Positions 1 through 7,133 are shown, counted from the first letter of the stretch. The stretch: DNA of 8,801 bases from Colimorpha_A sp045593985 (GCA_045593985.1 JAZNXR010000010.1:1-8801), one strand, 5' to 3'. Notes: generated from the sequence alone by a model not told the origin. Translations and numbers: made by a program.

Positions 1-27
1 ATAATTTTAAACAATATAGGTAACAAG

Positions 28-1431
28 ATGGTAAATATAAGTGACAATAAACAATTCGACGAGATATGGACGCTCGTAAAGGAAAAGCTTCAGGAAATAA
101 ACGGCTATGATGACATAGTTATGAAGCTCTGGTTTTCCGACCTTAAGCTCACCGTTCTTTCAAATGAAACGGCTGTTTTTATGGCAAATTCCGACTTCAA
201 GCGTGATATCGTTTACAAGCGCTATCTCGATAAAATTAAGGAAGCGCTTTATGAGGTCATCGGATTTGAGGTAACGGTTTCGGTTCGCTCTCAGCAGAAC
301 GAAAAGGAAACGTCCGAGAAGATCGAGGCAGCGGCTGAAAAGGACCACCTGCCGAAAACCGAGATTTATTCAACAGTCGGTGAAACAAGAGTTTTGAACC
401 GCGCGGCAGTGCCTTCCGCTTTTGCCGAATTTACCTTCGATTCCTTCGTTGTCGGCGAATCAAATAAGTTTGCTCATGCAGCGGCGCAGTCGGTAGCAAA
501 TCATCCTGCACGTCAGGCAAATCCTCTCTTTATTTACGGCCCGTCAGGTCTTGGCAAGACACATCTGCTTTATGCGATAGCAAACCGACTTAAAGAGAAT
601 TTCCCGACATATAAGGTTATTTACGTCAAGGGCGAGGAATTTACGAATCAAATGATCGATTCCCTTTCCCGTGACCTGACTCATGAATTCCGTGAAAAAT
701 ATCGCCAGGCAGATGTGCTGCTTATCGACGATATTCAGTTTATCGCCGGCAAGCAATCGACACAGGAGGAATTTTTCAATACCTTTAACCAGCTCTATGA
801 AAACGGAAAACAGATAATTCTCGTTTCCGACCTTCCGCCCCGTGATATCAAGCACCTTGAGGAGCGTCTGCGCACTCGTTTTGAGGGCGGAATCATCGCT
901 GATATCAATCCTCCGGATTTCGAGCTTCGTGCCGCTATCGTTAAGAAAAAGGTCGAAAAGCTTGGTGTTACCTTCCCCGAGGACGTTGTTAATTACATTG
1001 CGGAAAATCTTACCGATAACGTCCGTCAGCTTGAGGGCGCTGTTAAGAGAATTTCGGCGCAGTGTATCCTTACGGGCGCAGAGGTATCGGTCGATCTCGC
1101 TATAAGATGTATTTCCGATCAGGTTGTAGGATCTGAGCCGGTTACGGTGACGATAGATAAAATTCTTTCTATGGTCTCTCAAAAATACGGCGTGACCGTC
1201 GAGGATCTCAAGAGCCGCAAGAGAACGAGCAATATCGCATCGGCAAGACATATTTCGGTCTATATAATCAAAAAGCTGACCGATAGATCGCTTCCCGCAA
1301 TCGGACGTGTTTTCGGTCGAGATCATACAACGATAATAAATTCGATCGAAGCGGTCGAGAAGCGTATAGCAACCGAGCCGACCTTCGATAACGAGATCAA
1401 GGATCTTATAAACAGAATTAAGAAGCGTTGA
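28..1431 (+). CDS. dnaA: Chromosomal replication initiator protein DnaA
   Basis: DnaA is the AAA+ ATPase that binds 9-bp DnaA boxes at oriC, forms a filament and melts the origin so that the helicase can be loaded. The 467-aa product shows all four domains: an N-terminal interaction domain (about 1-90), a short variable linker (about 90-128), the AAA+ core and the C-terminal DNA-binding domain. Visible motifs are the Walker A GPSGLGKT (residues 171-178), Walker B LLIDD (231-235), the RLRTRF segment with the likely arginine finger R284, and the DnaA-box recognition signature RDHTT (431-435). Length is slightly above B. subtilis DnaA (446 aa). The ATG at 28 has only a weak SD (AGG at 18-20) but gives a normal N-terminus. 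Its own origin lies directly downstream, so autoregulation by DnaA is plausible; the promoter is outside the window. Identification is certain. Confidence 0.98.
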   Translation: MVNISDNKQFDEIWTLVKEKLQEINGYDDIVMKLWFSDLKLTVLSNETAVFMANSDFKRDIVYKRYLDKIKEALYEVIGFEVTVSVRSQQNEKETSEKIEAAAEKDHLPKTEIYSTVGETRVLNRAAVPSAFAEFTFDSFVVGESNKFAHAAAQSVANHPARQANPLFIYGPSGLGKTHLLYAIANRLKENFPTYKVIYVKGEEFTNQMIDSLSRDLTHEFREKYRQADVLLIDDIQFIAGKQSTQEEFFNTFNQLYENGKQIILVSDLPPRDIKHLEERLRTRFEGGIIADINPPDFELRAAIVKKKVEKLGVTFPEDVVNYIAENLTDNVRQLEGAVKRISAQCILTGAEVSVDLAIRCISDQVVGSEPVTVTIDKILSMVSQKYGVTVEDLKSRKRTSNIASARHISVYIIKKLTDRSLPAIGRVFGRDHTTIINSIEAVEKRIATEPTFDNEIKDLINRIKKR

Positions 1432-1464
1432 GATAATAACGGTCGAACACTTCACCACGTTGTT

Positions 1465-1577
1465 GGTAGGGGCTGGCGCCCACGACAGCCCGCACGAAAG
1501 CGGTGTTACATTCCTTTGGAACACCTCATCCACCGCAGGCGCAGCGCCTGCGTTCCCCTTTCCCCAAGGGGAAGGCT
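1465..1577. repeat. Modular hairpin repeat, copy 1A (C-end to P-end)
   Basis: First of two adjacent elements just after dnaA. It opens with a GGTAGGGG-type arm (1465-1493, with an internal GGCTG/CAGCC hairpin), passes through a TGTTACA core (about 1504-1510), then CACCTCATCC, a GC hairpin (GCAGGC-GCA-GCCTGC type, about 1534-1552) and the near-palindrome CCTTTCCCCAAGGGGAAGG (1557-1575). The right part (1503-1577) reads as the reverse complement of the left arm of the copy at 4771-4926, with few differences. There is no credible coding potential; the short open frames across it are by-products. Function is unknown. Confidence 0.8.
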
Positions 1578-1598
1578 AACGACGTTCCCTCTATTCTC

Positions 1599-1726
1599 GG
1601 TAGGGGAGGGGCTTGCTCCTCCCGCATAAAAACGATGTTACACCCCCCGGAACACGGTTGCTTCGCAACCTACCTCATCCGTCCGTGGCTCTGCCACTCG
1701 CACCATTCCCCTCAGGGGAAGGCAAG
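1599..1726. repeat. Modular hairpin repeat, copy 1B (C-end to P-end)
   Basis: Second element of the dnaA-dnaN spacer, in the same orientation as copy 1A. It has a GGTAGGGG arm with a GGGG-CTTG-CTCC hairpin (1599-1625), the AAAAACGATGTTACA core (1628-1642), a GGTTGC-TTC-GCAACC-like hairpin, CCTCATCC, a GTGGCTCTGCCAC hairpin (about 1684-1697), and the terminal near-palindrome CCATTCCCCTCAGGGGAAGG (1703-1722) followed by CAAG. The order of parts is the same as in copies 1A, 2 and 3 but the stem sequences differ. No gene is visible here. Confidence 0.8.
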
Positions 1727-1751
1727 ATAGCGTGGCAAATATTTCCTTTAA

Positions 1752-1922
1752 TGTGGATAATTCTATTTAAATTCAAAAGTTATCCACATTTATACACAGA
1801 AAATCAACATCTTTTCCCCATGTGGACAACTTCTAAAAAATCGAACAGCTTATCAACAGCCATTTTTCGACATTTACACCCCGAAAAGCAGTACGGCATA
1901 ATGCCTTTCCGACTTTTCCACA
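1752..1922. other. oriC: oriC DnaA-box cluster (dnaA-dnaN spacer)
   Basis: This AT-rich stretch holds a concentration of DnaA boxes (consensus TTATCCACA). Perfect boxes lie at 1752-1760 (- strand) and 1780-1788 (+). One-mismatch boxes are TTATACACA 1790-1798 (+), TTGTCCACA 1821-1829 (-), TTATCAACA 1850-1858 (+) and TTTTCCACA 1914-1922 (+). Position between dnaA and dnaN matches the incC/unwinding half of the B. subtilis origin. Whether a partner cluster exists upstream of dnaA cannot be seen because the window starts there. The cluster begins about 25 bases after the hairpin repeat, so the repeats have widened the spacer without breaking the box array. Confidence 0.9.
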
Positions 1923-1935
1923 ATTTCAACAGCAA

Positions 1936-1980
1936 CTACTAATACATCTACTGAAAATATTATTATTTATTTCTTTTTAA
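1936..1980 (+). other. DnaA-trio run and AT-rich unwinding element
   Basis: Starting 13 bases after the last box (1914-1922, + strand), the sequence reads in register CTA CTA ATA CAT CTA CTG (1936-1953), then AAA ATA TTA TTA into an almost pure A/T stretch to 1980. In B. subtilis the basal unwinding module is DnaA boxes followed by 3-base DnaA-trios (3'-GAT-5' on the bound strand, read as CTA on the other) next to the melting site; order, strand and spacing here agree. A weak extra box-like TTTCAACAG (1924-1932) fills the gap to the trios. This is therefore the best candidate for the initial DNA opening site. Confidence 0.75.
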
Positions 1981-2038
1981 CGCGCTGCGCGCGAGAATTA
2001 GAAACGAAAGATAACGAGCAAGCTCGAAAATGAAAGGA
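1981..2038 (+). promoter_or_regulatory. dnaN leader: two small hairpins and SD
   Basis: After the AT-rich element comes a GC hairpin CGCGC-TGC-GCGCG (1981-1993) and a second inverted repeat CGAGC-AA-GCTCG (2015-2026). Then the SD GAAAGGA (2032-2038) sits 8 bases before the dnaN ATG at 2047. Neither hairpin is followed by a T-run, so they are not intrinsic terminators. The first could mark the boundary of the unwinding region; that is inference. No convincing -35/-10 pair was seen, so dnaN may be read from a dnaA promoter as well as from a site not recognised here. Confidence 0.5.
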
Positions 2039-2046
2039 TTCAAATT

Positions 2047-3189
2047 ATGAAGATCAAGGTAATGAAAAACGAAATACTTGAGGCATCTATTCCCTCCATT
2101 GGCTTTGCATCAAATAAGAATACTATTGCATCTACCGAGGGTATTCTTTTCAGAACGATAAGCGATAAGGAATGTGAGCTTACCGCTTATGACCTTGAAA
2201 AGGGTATGAAAACGACTGTTACCTGTATCGTTGAAGAAGAGGGAGCAGGAATTATCAACTGCCAGAGATTCATTCAGATAGTAAAGGCAATGCCCGACGG
2301 ACTTCTTACCATAGAGATAAACGAGGGCAACCTCAAGGCAAAGATCTCGGCAGGAACGTCTGAATTCGAGCTTTACGCTCTTTCGGCGTCTGATTTTCCC
2401 GATCTTCCCGAGCTAAGAGGTGACCGTGGATTTAAGATTCGCCAGGATGCACTTCGTGCAATCATTCAGAAAACACAGTTCGCGATCGCCGTTAATTCGG
2501 TTAAGCCCGAGCTTAACGGTCTTGATCTTAAGGTCGAAAGCGGAGTTCTTTCGGCGGTATCCTGCGACGGAAGCCGTCTTGCGGTCGTAACCGAGACCGA
2601 GCCGATGGAAAGCGTCGGTACAAGCGAGCTTGCTTTTGACGTTATTATCCCCGGCAAGAGTATTTCGGAGCTTATGAGATTTATTTCCGACAGCGATAAG
2701 GAAATGGAGATCTACGTTGCAAGAAAGCATATCATATTCTTTATAGGCAGATTCATCCTCTTTACGAGAAGAATCGATGCGCAGTATATCGACTATGATA
2801 GATTCATTCCCAAGGCACCGAAAATCTTCCTTACACTTGATACAGCAGATCTTCTTTCTGCTCTTGAAAGAGCGCTTCTCGTTACCGAGGAAAGAAGACA
2901 GGGACAGATCCCCAGCCCCGTTATCTGCACGGCAAAGGAAGGACAGCTTACCATTGCTTCCTCCTCCGTTACAGGCAGAGTAAACGACGTTATTTCCGTT
3001 CACCACGAGGGCGAGGATATTGAGATCGGCTTCAACTGCCGTTTCCTCTACGATGCAATTAAGGTGTGTGACTGCGAGAGAATCAAGCTTTCTCTCACCT
3101 CTCCCCTTATGAGCATGACTGTCGAGGAAGCGGGCGAGAATCCGAGCAAGTTCCTCCTTCTCATTCTCCCCGTTCGTCTTAACGGATGA
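2047..3189 (+). CDS. dnaN: DNA polymerase III beta subunit (sliding clamp)
   Basis: DnaN forms a dimeric ring around DNA that tethers the replicative polymerase and recruits repair and regulatory partners. The 380-aa product begins MKIKVMKNEILEA, like other bacterial clamps, and has the length expected for three repeated clamp domains of roughly 125 residues each. The C-terminal ILPVRLNG corresponds to the conserved (M/L)P(M/V)R(L) ending that lines the partner-binding pocket. The start is fixed by the SD GAAAGGA 8 bases upstream and by the family N-terminus. The stop overlaps the recF start (ATGA, 3186-3189), indicating translational coupling. No damage or unusual composition was seen. Confidence 0.97.
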   Translation: MKIKVMKNEILEASIPSIGFASNKNTIASTEGILFRTISDKECELTAYDLEKGMKTTVTCIVEEEGAGIINCQRFIQIVKAMPDGLLTIEINEGNLKAKISAGTSEFELYALSASDFPDLPELRGDRGFKIRQDALRAIIQKTQFAIAVNSVKPELNGLDLKVESGVLSAVSCDGSRLAVVTETEPMESVGTSELAFDVIIPGKSISELMRFISDSDKEMEIYVARKHIIFFIGRFILFTRRIDAQYIDYDRFIPKAPKIFLTLDTADLLSALERALLVTEERRQGQIPSPVICTAKEGQLTIASSSVTGRVNDVISVHHEGEDIEIGFNCRFLYDAIKVCDCERIKLSLTSPLMSMTVEEAGENPSKFLLLILPVRLNG

Positions 3190-4253
3190 TCTGCCGTAAA
3201 GTTGTCTATAAAAATTTCCGTAATATCGAATATGCGTCAGTTCAGCCGGCTGAATCTGTTACCGTTTTTAACGGCTTAAACGGGCAAGGAAAGACGAATA
3301 TACTCGAGGGTATATATTTCTTTGCCGGAGGCCGTTCCTTCCGTACAGTGCATGAAAATGAGCTTGTACGCTTTGGCGCCGACTACGGTCAGATCGAGAT
3401 GACCTTCTTTGACGGCAAGCGGGAAAATGAAATGCTTTTCCGCTTCGTGCCGAGGATCGGTAAACGCTTCTGCTCGCTTAACGGAGTTCCGATAACGAGA
3501 TTATCCGAGGTTGTCGGCAAGTTCCGTTCCGTGCTGTTCTGTCCCGAGCATTTGTCGATCGTCAAGGACGGCCCGTCGGTAAGAAGAAAATTTATAGACC
3601 ATGCACTGTCACAAACCGATACAGACTATCTGCGTTCGCTGCAAAGATACAATGCGCTGCTTTCCCAAAGAAATGCACTTATAAAAATGGCGCGCGACCG
3701 TCGGGACGATAATCTTTTTCTGCTTTCCGACGTCTATGCCGAGCAGCTTGCGTCAGAGGCTGAAATTATTTCGGAAAAAAGAGATCTGTTTATATCTCGC
3801 TTGAGTATCGTGACTGACGAAATTATCAGCGATATGACGGCAGGAAAGGAAAGCAGCAAGCTTTTCTACCAGGTCAGGAAAACAAGAGAAGAATATTTAA
3901 GCCTTCTTACCGAAAACCGTGACCGTGAGCTTCGCTTCGGCGCAACGCTTTACGGAACGCATAAGGACGATATTGAAATTATGCTTAACGGCCGTGAGGC
4001 ACGCTCGTTTGCCTCGCAGGGACAGCAAAGATCGGTTGCGCTTTCAATGAAAATCGCAGAGGGCGAGCTTTCACGCGAGGTCAGCGGAACCTATCCCGTC
4101 TTCCTGTTTGACGATATTCTCTCCGAGCTTGATGAAAAGCGCCGTGAATATCTCCTTTCGGGCATTGAAGGTAAGCAGGTTATTATTACCTCGTGTGATA
4201 AGATAGATACACCCTGTAAGGTTTATAACGTAAATAACGGGGTTGTAGATTAA
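3186..4253 (+). CDS. recF: DNA replication and repair protein RecF
   Basis: RecF is an SMC/ABC-like ATPase that with RecO and RecR loads RecA at single-stranded gaps and helps stalled forks restart. The 355-aa product shows the Walker A GLNGQGKT (residues 30-37), the ABC signature region SQGQQ (277-281) and the Walker B FLFDD with D309/D310 followed by the ILSELD extension. It ends with the usual IITSCD strand. The ATG at 3186 overlaps the dnaN stop by four bases, so translation is coupled to dnaN. In B. subtilis a small S4-domain gene (yaaA/rlbA) lies between dnaN and recF; there is no room for it here. Length is close to B. subtilis RecF (about 370 aa). Confidence 0.97.
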   Translation: MICRKVVYKNFRNIEYASVQPAESVTVFNGLNGQGKTNILEGIYFFAGGRSFRTVHENELVRFGADYGQIEMTFFDGKRENEMLFRFVPRIGKRFCSLNGVPITRLSEVVGKFRSVLFCPEHLSIVKDGPSVRRKFIDHALSQTDTDYLRSLQRYNALLSQRNALIKMARDRRDDNLFLLSDVYAEQLASEAEIISEKRDLFISRLSIVTDEIISDMTAGKESSKLFYQVRKTREEYLSLLTENRDRELRFGATLYGTHKDDIEIMLNGREARSFASQGQQRSVALSMKIAEGELSREVSGTYPVFLFDDILSELDEKRREYLLSGIEGKQVIITSCDKIDTPCKVYNVNNGVVD

Positions 4254-4275
4254 AAATATAGACGCGTTACCGTAG

Positions 4276-4346
4276 TTACAAAAACAATGTTACTTTTTCG
4301 CAGGTCTATCGACCTGCGTGCGGCGGGAGCAAGCCCCCGCCCTACC
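4276..4346. repeat. Modular hairpin repeat, partial copy 4 (core plus C-end)
   Basis: This fragment just after recF contains the AAAAACAATGTTAC core (4280-4293). It continues with a CGCAGGT-CTATCG-ACCTGCG hairpin (4300-4319) and the reverse complement of the GGTAGGGG arm, seen as CGGCGGGAGCAAGC through CCCGCCCTACC (4321-4346). The same core-plus-arm combination occurs in copies 1A and 1B. The other end is missing or unrecognisable, so I call it partial. It supplies the ATG at 4287 that opens a spurious upstream extension of remB. Confidence 0.65.
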
Positions 4347-4378
4347 AAGAAACGTTTGAAATCTCCCTTAAACCGAAA

Positions 4379-4484
4379 GAGGTTTCCAAAGGAGAAAACG
4401 TGCAAAATTCGCTTGCGCAATTTTGCCGGTTGTCTCCTTGGCACGTTTCTTTGCGAGCGTCTCTTTGCGTGGGCAAAGAAATGC
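4379..4484 (+). repeat. Family B hairpin repeat, copy 1 (upstream of remB)
   Basis: This segment aligns along its length with the reverse complement of 6934-7037. Shared blocks include TTCCAAAGG, GAAAACGTG, CGGTTGT and CCTTGG. It contains an inverted repeat GCAAAATT/AATTTTGC (4402-4426) where the other copy has AAAATTTTGC/GCAAAATTTT. It also ends in a CTTTG/CAAAG hairpin (about 4467-4479) where the other copy has a 12-bp stem. Structure is kept while bases differ. The element finishes a few bases before the remB SD. Confidence 0.75.
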
Positions 4485-4490
4485 GAAAAA

Positions 4491-4498
4491 AAAGGAGG
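4491..4498 (+). promoter_or_regulatory. Strong SD that fixes the remB GTG start
   Basis: AAAGGAGG lies 7 bases upstream of the GTG at 4506, the best ribosome binding site in the window. It decides the start of remB against the in-frame ATG at 4287, which lies inside a repeat. Confidence 0.85.
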
Positions 4499-4505
4499 CC
4501 ACGCA

Positions 4506-4742
4506 GTGTTCTTACATGCAGGAAACAACAAAAATCTACGACTTAAAAACATAATAGGCATCTTCGATATGGATACTGCGACGGTTTCAACCTATACGAA
4601 GGCGTTTTTAAAAAAACGTGAGAAGGCTGAAATGACCGAAGCGCTTTTTGAAGAAGTCCCGAAGTCATTTATACTGACAAGCGACGGAAAAGTGTACTTT
4701 TCCCAGATCTCAACGCAAGCCCTCATCGGTAGAGTTGAGTAA
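4506..4742 (+). CDS. remB: RemB-like extracellular matrix regulator (DUF370)
   Basis: A 78-aa protein of the DUF370/RemB family. In B. subtilis, RemB (YaaB) sits between recF and gyrB and, with RemA, promotes expression of biofilm matrix genes; the position here is identical. Conserved family features visible are the N-terminal FLHAG, IIGIFD (residues 16-21), PKSFILT (52-58) and VYFSQIS (63-69). The GTG start at 4506 follows a perfect SD and yields a family-length protein. Starting at the upstream ATG at 4287 would add 73 residues translated from repeat DNA, and starting at the next in-frame ATG (4569) would cut off the conserved N-terminus. It probably belongs to the dnaN-recF transcription unit, though 250 bases of repeat separate it from recF. 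Function in this organism is inferred from the family only. Confidence 0.85.
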   Translation: MFLHAGNNKNLRLKNIIGIFDMDTATVSTYTKAFLKKREKAEMTEALFEEVPKSFILTSDGKVYFSQISTQALIGRVE

Positions 4743-4770
4743 TTATTTATAAAAATAAAGTGAATGATAG

Positions 4771-4926
4771 CTTGCCTTCCCCTTGGGGAAGGGGGACCGC
4801 GGGCGCTGCGCCCGTGGTGGATGAGGTGTTCAAAAGAAATGTAACATTGTTTTTATAACGCCGTCTACGACGGCTAACCTCATCCGCTTCACTTCGTTCA
4901 GCACCTTCCCCTGAGGGGAAGGCAAG
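4771..4926. repeat. Modular hairpin repeat, copy 2 (complete, P-end to P-end)
   Basis: A 156-bp element bounded by inverted CTTGCCTTCCCC / GGGGAAGGCAAG ends, each a near-perfect palindrome (4775-4792 and 4904-4922). Moving inwards are a CGGGCG-CTG-CGCCCG hairpin (left), GGATGAGGT, a core TGTAACATTGTTTTT (4840-4854), a GCCGTC-TAC-GACGGC hairpin (4861-4875 region), CCTCATCC and a CTTCACTTCG segment. 47 bases at the right end (4877-4923) are identical to 7684-7730. No transposase gene is near. Terminal inverted repeats and small size resemble a MITE, but no clear target duplication was seen, so mobility is inference. Confidence 0.85.
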
Positions 4927-4986
4927 AAATGCGGCAAAGCTTTGTTTCCGTTATGGATAGCAAGAATGTGGAGAGATCTCCGCAAA

Positions 4987-4993
4987 GAAAGGA
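4987..4993 (+). promoter_or_regulatory. SD that fixes the gyrB start
   Basis: GAAAGGA lies 7 bases before the ATG at 5001. The in-frame ATG at 4929 sits right at the edge of the repeat and would add 24 residues not found in the family, so 5001 is preferred. Confidence 0.8.
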
Positions 4994-5000
4994 AAAAAAG

Positions 5001-6923
5001 ATGACACAGAATCAAACCTACGACGAAAACCAAATACAAGTCCTTGAAGGACTTGAGGCGGTAAGAAAGAGACCGGGTATGTATATCGGTACTACCTCTA
5101 TACGCGGTTTGCACCATCTCGTTTACGAGATCGTCGATAACAGTATCGACGAGGCGCTTGCCGGCGAATGTACCGACATCATAATCACGCTTCACAGCGA
5201 CGGAAGCGCATCAGTTCAGGATAACGGTCGAGGAATCCCCTCCGCTATCCACCATAAGATGGGAATTCCGACTCCCGAGGTCGTATTTACCATTCTCCAT
5301 GCAGGCGGTAAGTTCGGCGGTGGCGGATACAATATTTCGGGCGGTCTTCACGGCGTTGGTGCATCGGTCGTAAATGCGCTTTCCGAGTGGCTGACTTACG
5401 AGGACTGCTATAACGGCGAGGCGTTTACAGGCTCGTTTAAGAGAGGTAAGACGGACAAGCCCTTCACCTCGCTCGGTAAAACCGAAAAGCGTGGTCTTTA
5501 CGTTCGCTTCATGCCTGATTCCGAGATTTTTGAGGAGACCGTTTTCGAATACGAAACGCTCCTTAACCGTATGAGAGAGCAGGCATTCCTTAACCCCGGT
5601 ATAAGAATCGTAATGCGTGACGAGCGCGGTGAGGAGCTTCGTGAGGATGTTCTCCACTACGAGGGCGGAATTAAGTCCTTCGTTGAGCATATAAACAGCA
5701 AAAAGCACTGCGAGACTGTCGGTGATGAGGTCATCTATATGAAGGTCCAGAGGGGCTTCCAGTCAGCAGAGGTCGCGCTCCAATATACGACTCGCTACGA
5801 TGAGACGATGATGTCGTTTGCAAACAACATCATCACCCCCGAGGGCGGTACTCATGAAGCCGGCTTCAAGGCAGCTCTGACTGACGTTGTAAATGAGTTC
5901 GGCCGCCGTCACAACTTCTTAAAGGGTGACGATAAGCTCACGGGTGAGGACGTCCGTGAGGGACTTACCGTTATAATCAGCGTTAAGCTCAAGGATGCGC
6001 AGTTTGAAGGACAGACGAAGGGTAAGCTCGGAAACTCCGAAATGCGTTCCTTCGTTCGTCAGCTCGTCGTTGAGAAGCTCTCGGAGTATTTTGAGGAGCA
6101 TCCGGCAGTTACGAAGCTTATTCTTGATAAGGCAACCTCCGCAGCTCATGCAAGAGAGGCAGCCCGCAAGGCCCGTGAAACGGCTCGTAAGGGCGTGCTT
6201 GATAAAGGCTCGACTCTGCCCGGAAAGCTTGCTGACTGTCAGGAAAAGGATGCAGAGCATACCGAGCTGTATCTCGTCGAGGGAGACTCCGCAGGCGGAT
6301 CGGCAAAGACAGGCCGAGATCCTCGCTTCCAGGCGATCTTGCCGCTTCGAGGTAAGGTTCTTAACGTCGAAAAGACGAGACGTGACAAGGTTTATTCTAA
6401 CCAGTCGCTTATTCCGATAATCCAGGCGCTCGGCTGCGGTATCGGTGAGGAATTCAATCCCGAGAAGCTCCGCTACGGCAAGATAATAATTATGGCCGAT
6501 GCCGACGTCGACGGCTCGCATATCAGAATACTTATTCTCACGTTCCTCTTCCGTCACATGAGAAAGCTCATTGAGGACGGACACGTTTATCTTGCACAGC
6601 CGCCTCTTTATAAGGTCTACCGTAAGAGTGGCAAGGGCGAGGAGCTTTATGCCTTCTCCGACGAGGAAAGAGACGTCTGTATCGAAAAGCTCGGCGGCGG
6701 ATCGAATATCCGTGCTGACCGCTATAAAGGTCTTGGTGAGATGAACCCCGATCAGCTCTGGGAAACTACGATGGATCCCGAGCGCCGTACTCTGCTCCGT
6801 GTAACGATGGAGGATGCAATGGCGTGCGATGCAATGTTCTCGCTCCTTATGGGCGATGCGGTTGAGCCGAGACGTGAGTTTATCGAACAGAACGCAAGAT
6901 ATGCGGAGAATTTGGATATTTGA
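5001..6923 (+). CDS. gyrB: DNA gyrase subunit B
   Basis: GyrB is the ATPase subunit of gyrase, which introduces negative supercoils and relieves strain ahead of forks. The 640-aa protein matches Gram-positive GyrB (B. subtilis 638 aa). The GHKL ATPase shows E43 and N47 in YEIVDN, D74 in DNGRGIP, and the GGLHGVGASVVNALS lid. The TOPRIM domain carries E427 in VEGDSAGG and the metal-binding D500/D502/D504 in MADADVDG. The C-terminus has the YKGLGEMNP and QLWETTM motifs that contact GyrA. The start is the ATG at 5001 with SD GAAAGGA; its MTQNQTYDENQIQVLEGLEAV start is typical. Upstream, a 156-bp repeat separates it from remB. Downstream, an 840-base spacer and a DUF559 gene separate it from gyrA, unlike the usual close pairing. 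All key residues are present. Confidence 0.97.
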   Translation: MTQNQTYDENQIQVLEGLEAVRKRPGMYIGTTSIRGLHHLVYEIVDNSIDEALAGECTDIIITLHSDGSASVQDNGRGIPSAIHHKMGIPTPEVVFTILHAGGKFGGGGYNISGGLHGVGASVVNALSEWLTYEDCYNGEAFTGSFKRGKTDKPFTSLGKTEKRGLYVRFMPDSEIFEETVFEYETLLNRMREQAFLNPGIRIVMRDERGEELREDVLHYEGGIKSFVEHINSKKHCETVGDEVIYMKVQRGFQSAEVALQYTTRYDETMMSFANNIITPEGGTHEAGFKAALTDVVNEFGRRHNFLKGDDKLTGEDVREGLTVIISVKLKDAQFEGQTKGKLGNSEMRSFVRQLVVEKLSEYFEEHPAVTKLILDKATSAAHAREAARKARETARKGVLDKGSTLPGKLADCQEKDAEHTELYLVEGDSAGGSAKTGRDPRFQAILPLRGKVLNVEKTRRDKVYSNQSLIPIIQALGCGIGEEFNPEKLRYGKIIIMADADVDGSHIRILILTFLFRHMRKLIEDGHVYLAQPPLYKVYRKSGKGEELYAFSDEERDVCIEKLGGGSNIRADRYKGLGEMNPDQLWETTMDPERRTLLRVTMEDAMACDAMFSLLMGDAVEPRREFIEQNARYAENLDI

Positions 6924-6933
6924 TATATTTTTC

Positions 6934-7037
6934 TCACCTTTCTTGCTTGCCCAAGAAAGGTGACCAAAGAACGGCACCAAGGTGACAACCGATAAAATTT
7001 TGCAGAGCAAAATTTTACACGTTTTCCCCTTTGGAAT
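6934..7037 (-). repeat. Family B hairpin repeat, copy 2 (downstream of gyrB)
   Basis: Reverse-complement partner of 4379-4484. It begins with a perfect 12-bp inverted repeat TCACCTTTCTTG/CAAGAAAGGTGA (6934-6945 and 6952-6963), only 10 bases after the gyrB stop. It contains a perfect 10-bp inverted repeat AAAATTTTGC/GCAAAATTTT (6994-7003 and 7007-7016) and ends near TTTGGAATCCCC. The first hairpin lacks a T-run on either strand, so it is not a standard intrinsic terminator, but it could protect the gyrB mRNA 3' end. Function is unknown. Confidence 0.75.
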
Positions 7038-7047
7038 CCCCTTTCGA

Positions 7048-7133
7048 TTGCCCGTGTCATTCTGAGCGAAGGACGAAGTCCGAAGTCGAACCCGCAGGGC
7101 GCCGTAGCGCAAGCACGGCGGAATCTCGGGCAA
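7048..7133. repeat. Short inverted-end repeat with CATTCTGAGCG motif
   Basis: An 86-base segment bounded by TTGCCCG (7048-7054) and CGGGCAA (7127-7133). Inside, it has GTGTCATTCTGAGCGAAGG near one end and GGAATCTC near the other. The combination of CATTCTGAGCG with a distal GAATCT is one I recognise from dispersed repeats in many bacterial genomes; only one copy is in this window, so family membership rests on recall. Confidence 0.5.

Noticed and set aside
544..1533. 329-aa open frame on the - strand opposite dnaA
   Set aside because: It mirrors the codon pattern of dnaA, has no recognisable domain and runs into the downstream repeat; dnaA on the + strand is certain.
1465..1726. CRISPR-like array or tRNA genes in the hairpin-rich spacer
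   Set aside because: The repeated units are inverted and of unequal length with no regular spacers, and no cloverleaf with T-loop and anticodon arms can be drawn.
1503..1942. Short + strand open frames in the dnaA-dnaN spacer
   Set aside because: They consist of hairpin repeat and DnaA-box DNA, have no ribosome binding sites and no protein-like composition.
4250..4561. 103-aa - strand open frame overlapping remB
   Set aside because: It is translated repeat DNA running antisense to remB; no SD and no domain.
6934..6963. Strong hairpin after gyrB as an intrinsic terminator
   Set aside because: The 12-bp stem is perfect but is not followed by a T-run on either strand, and it is a part of the family B repeat.
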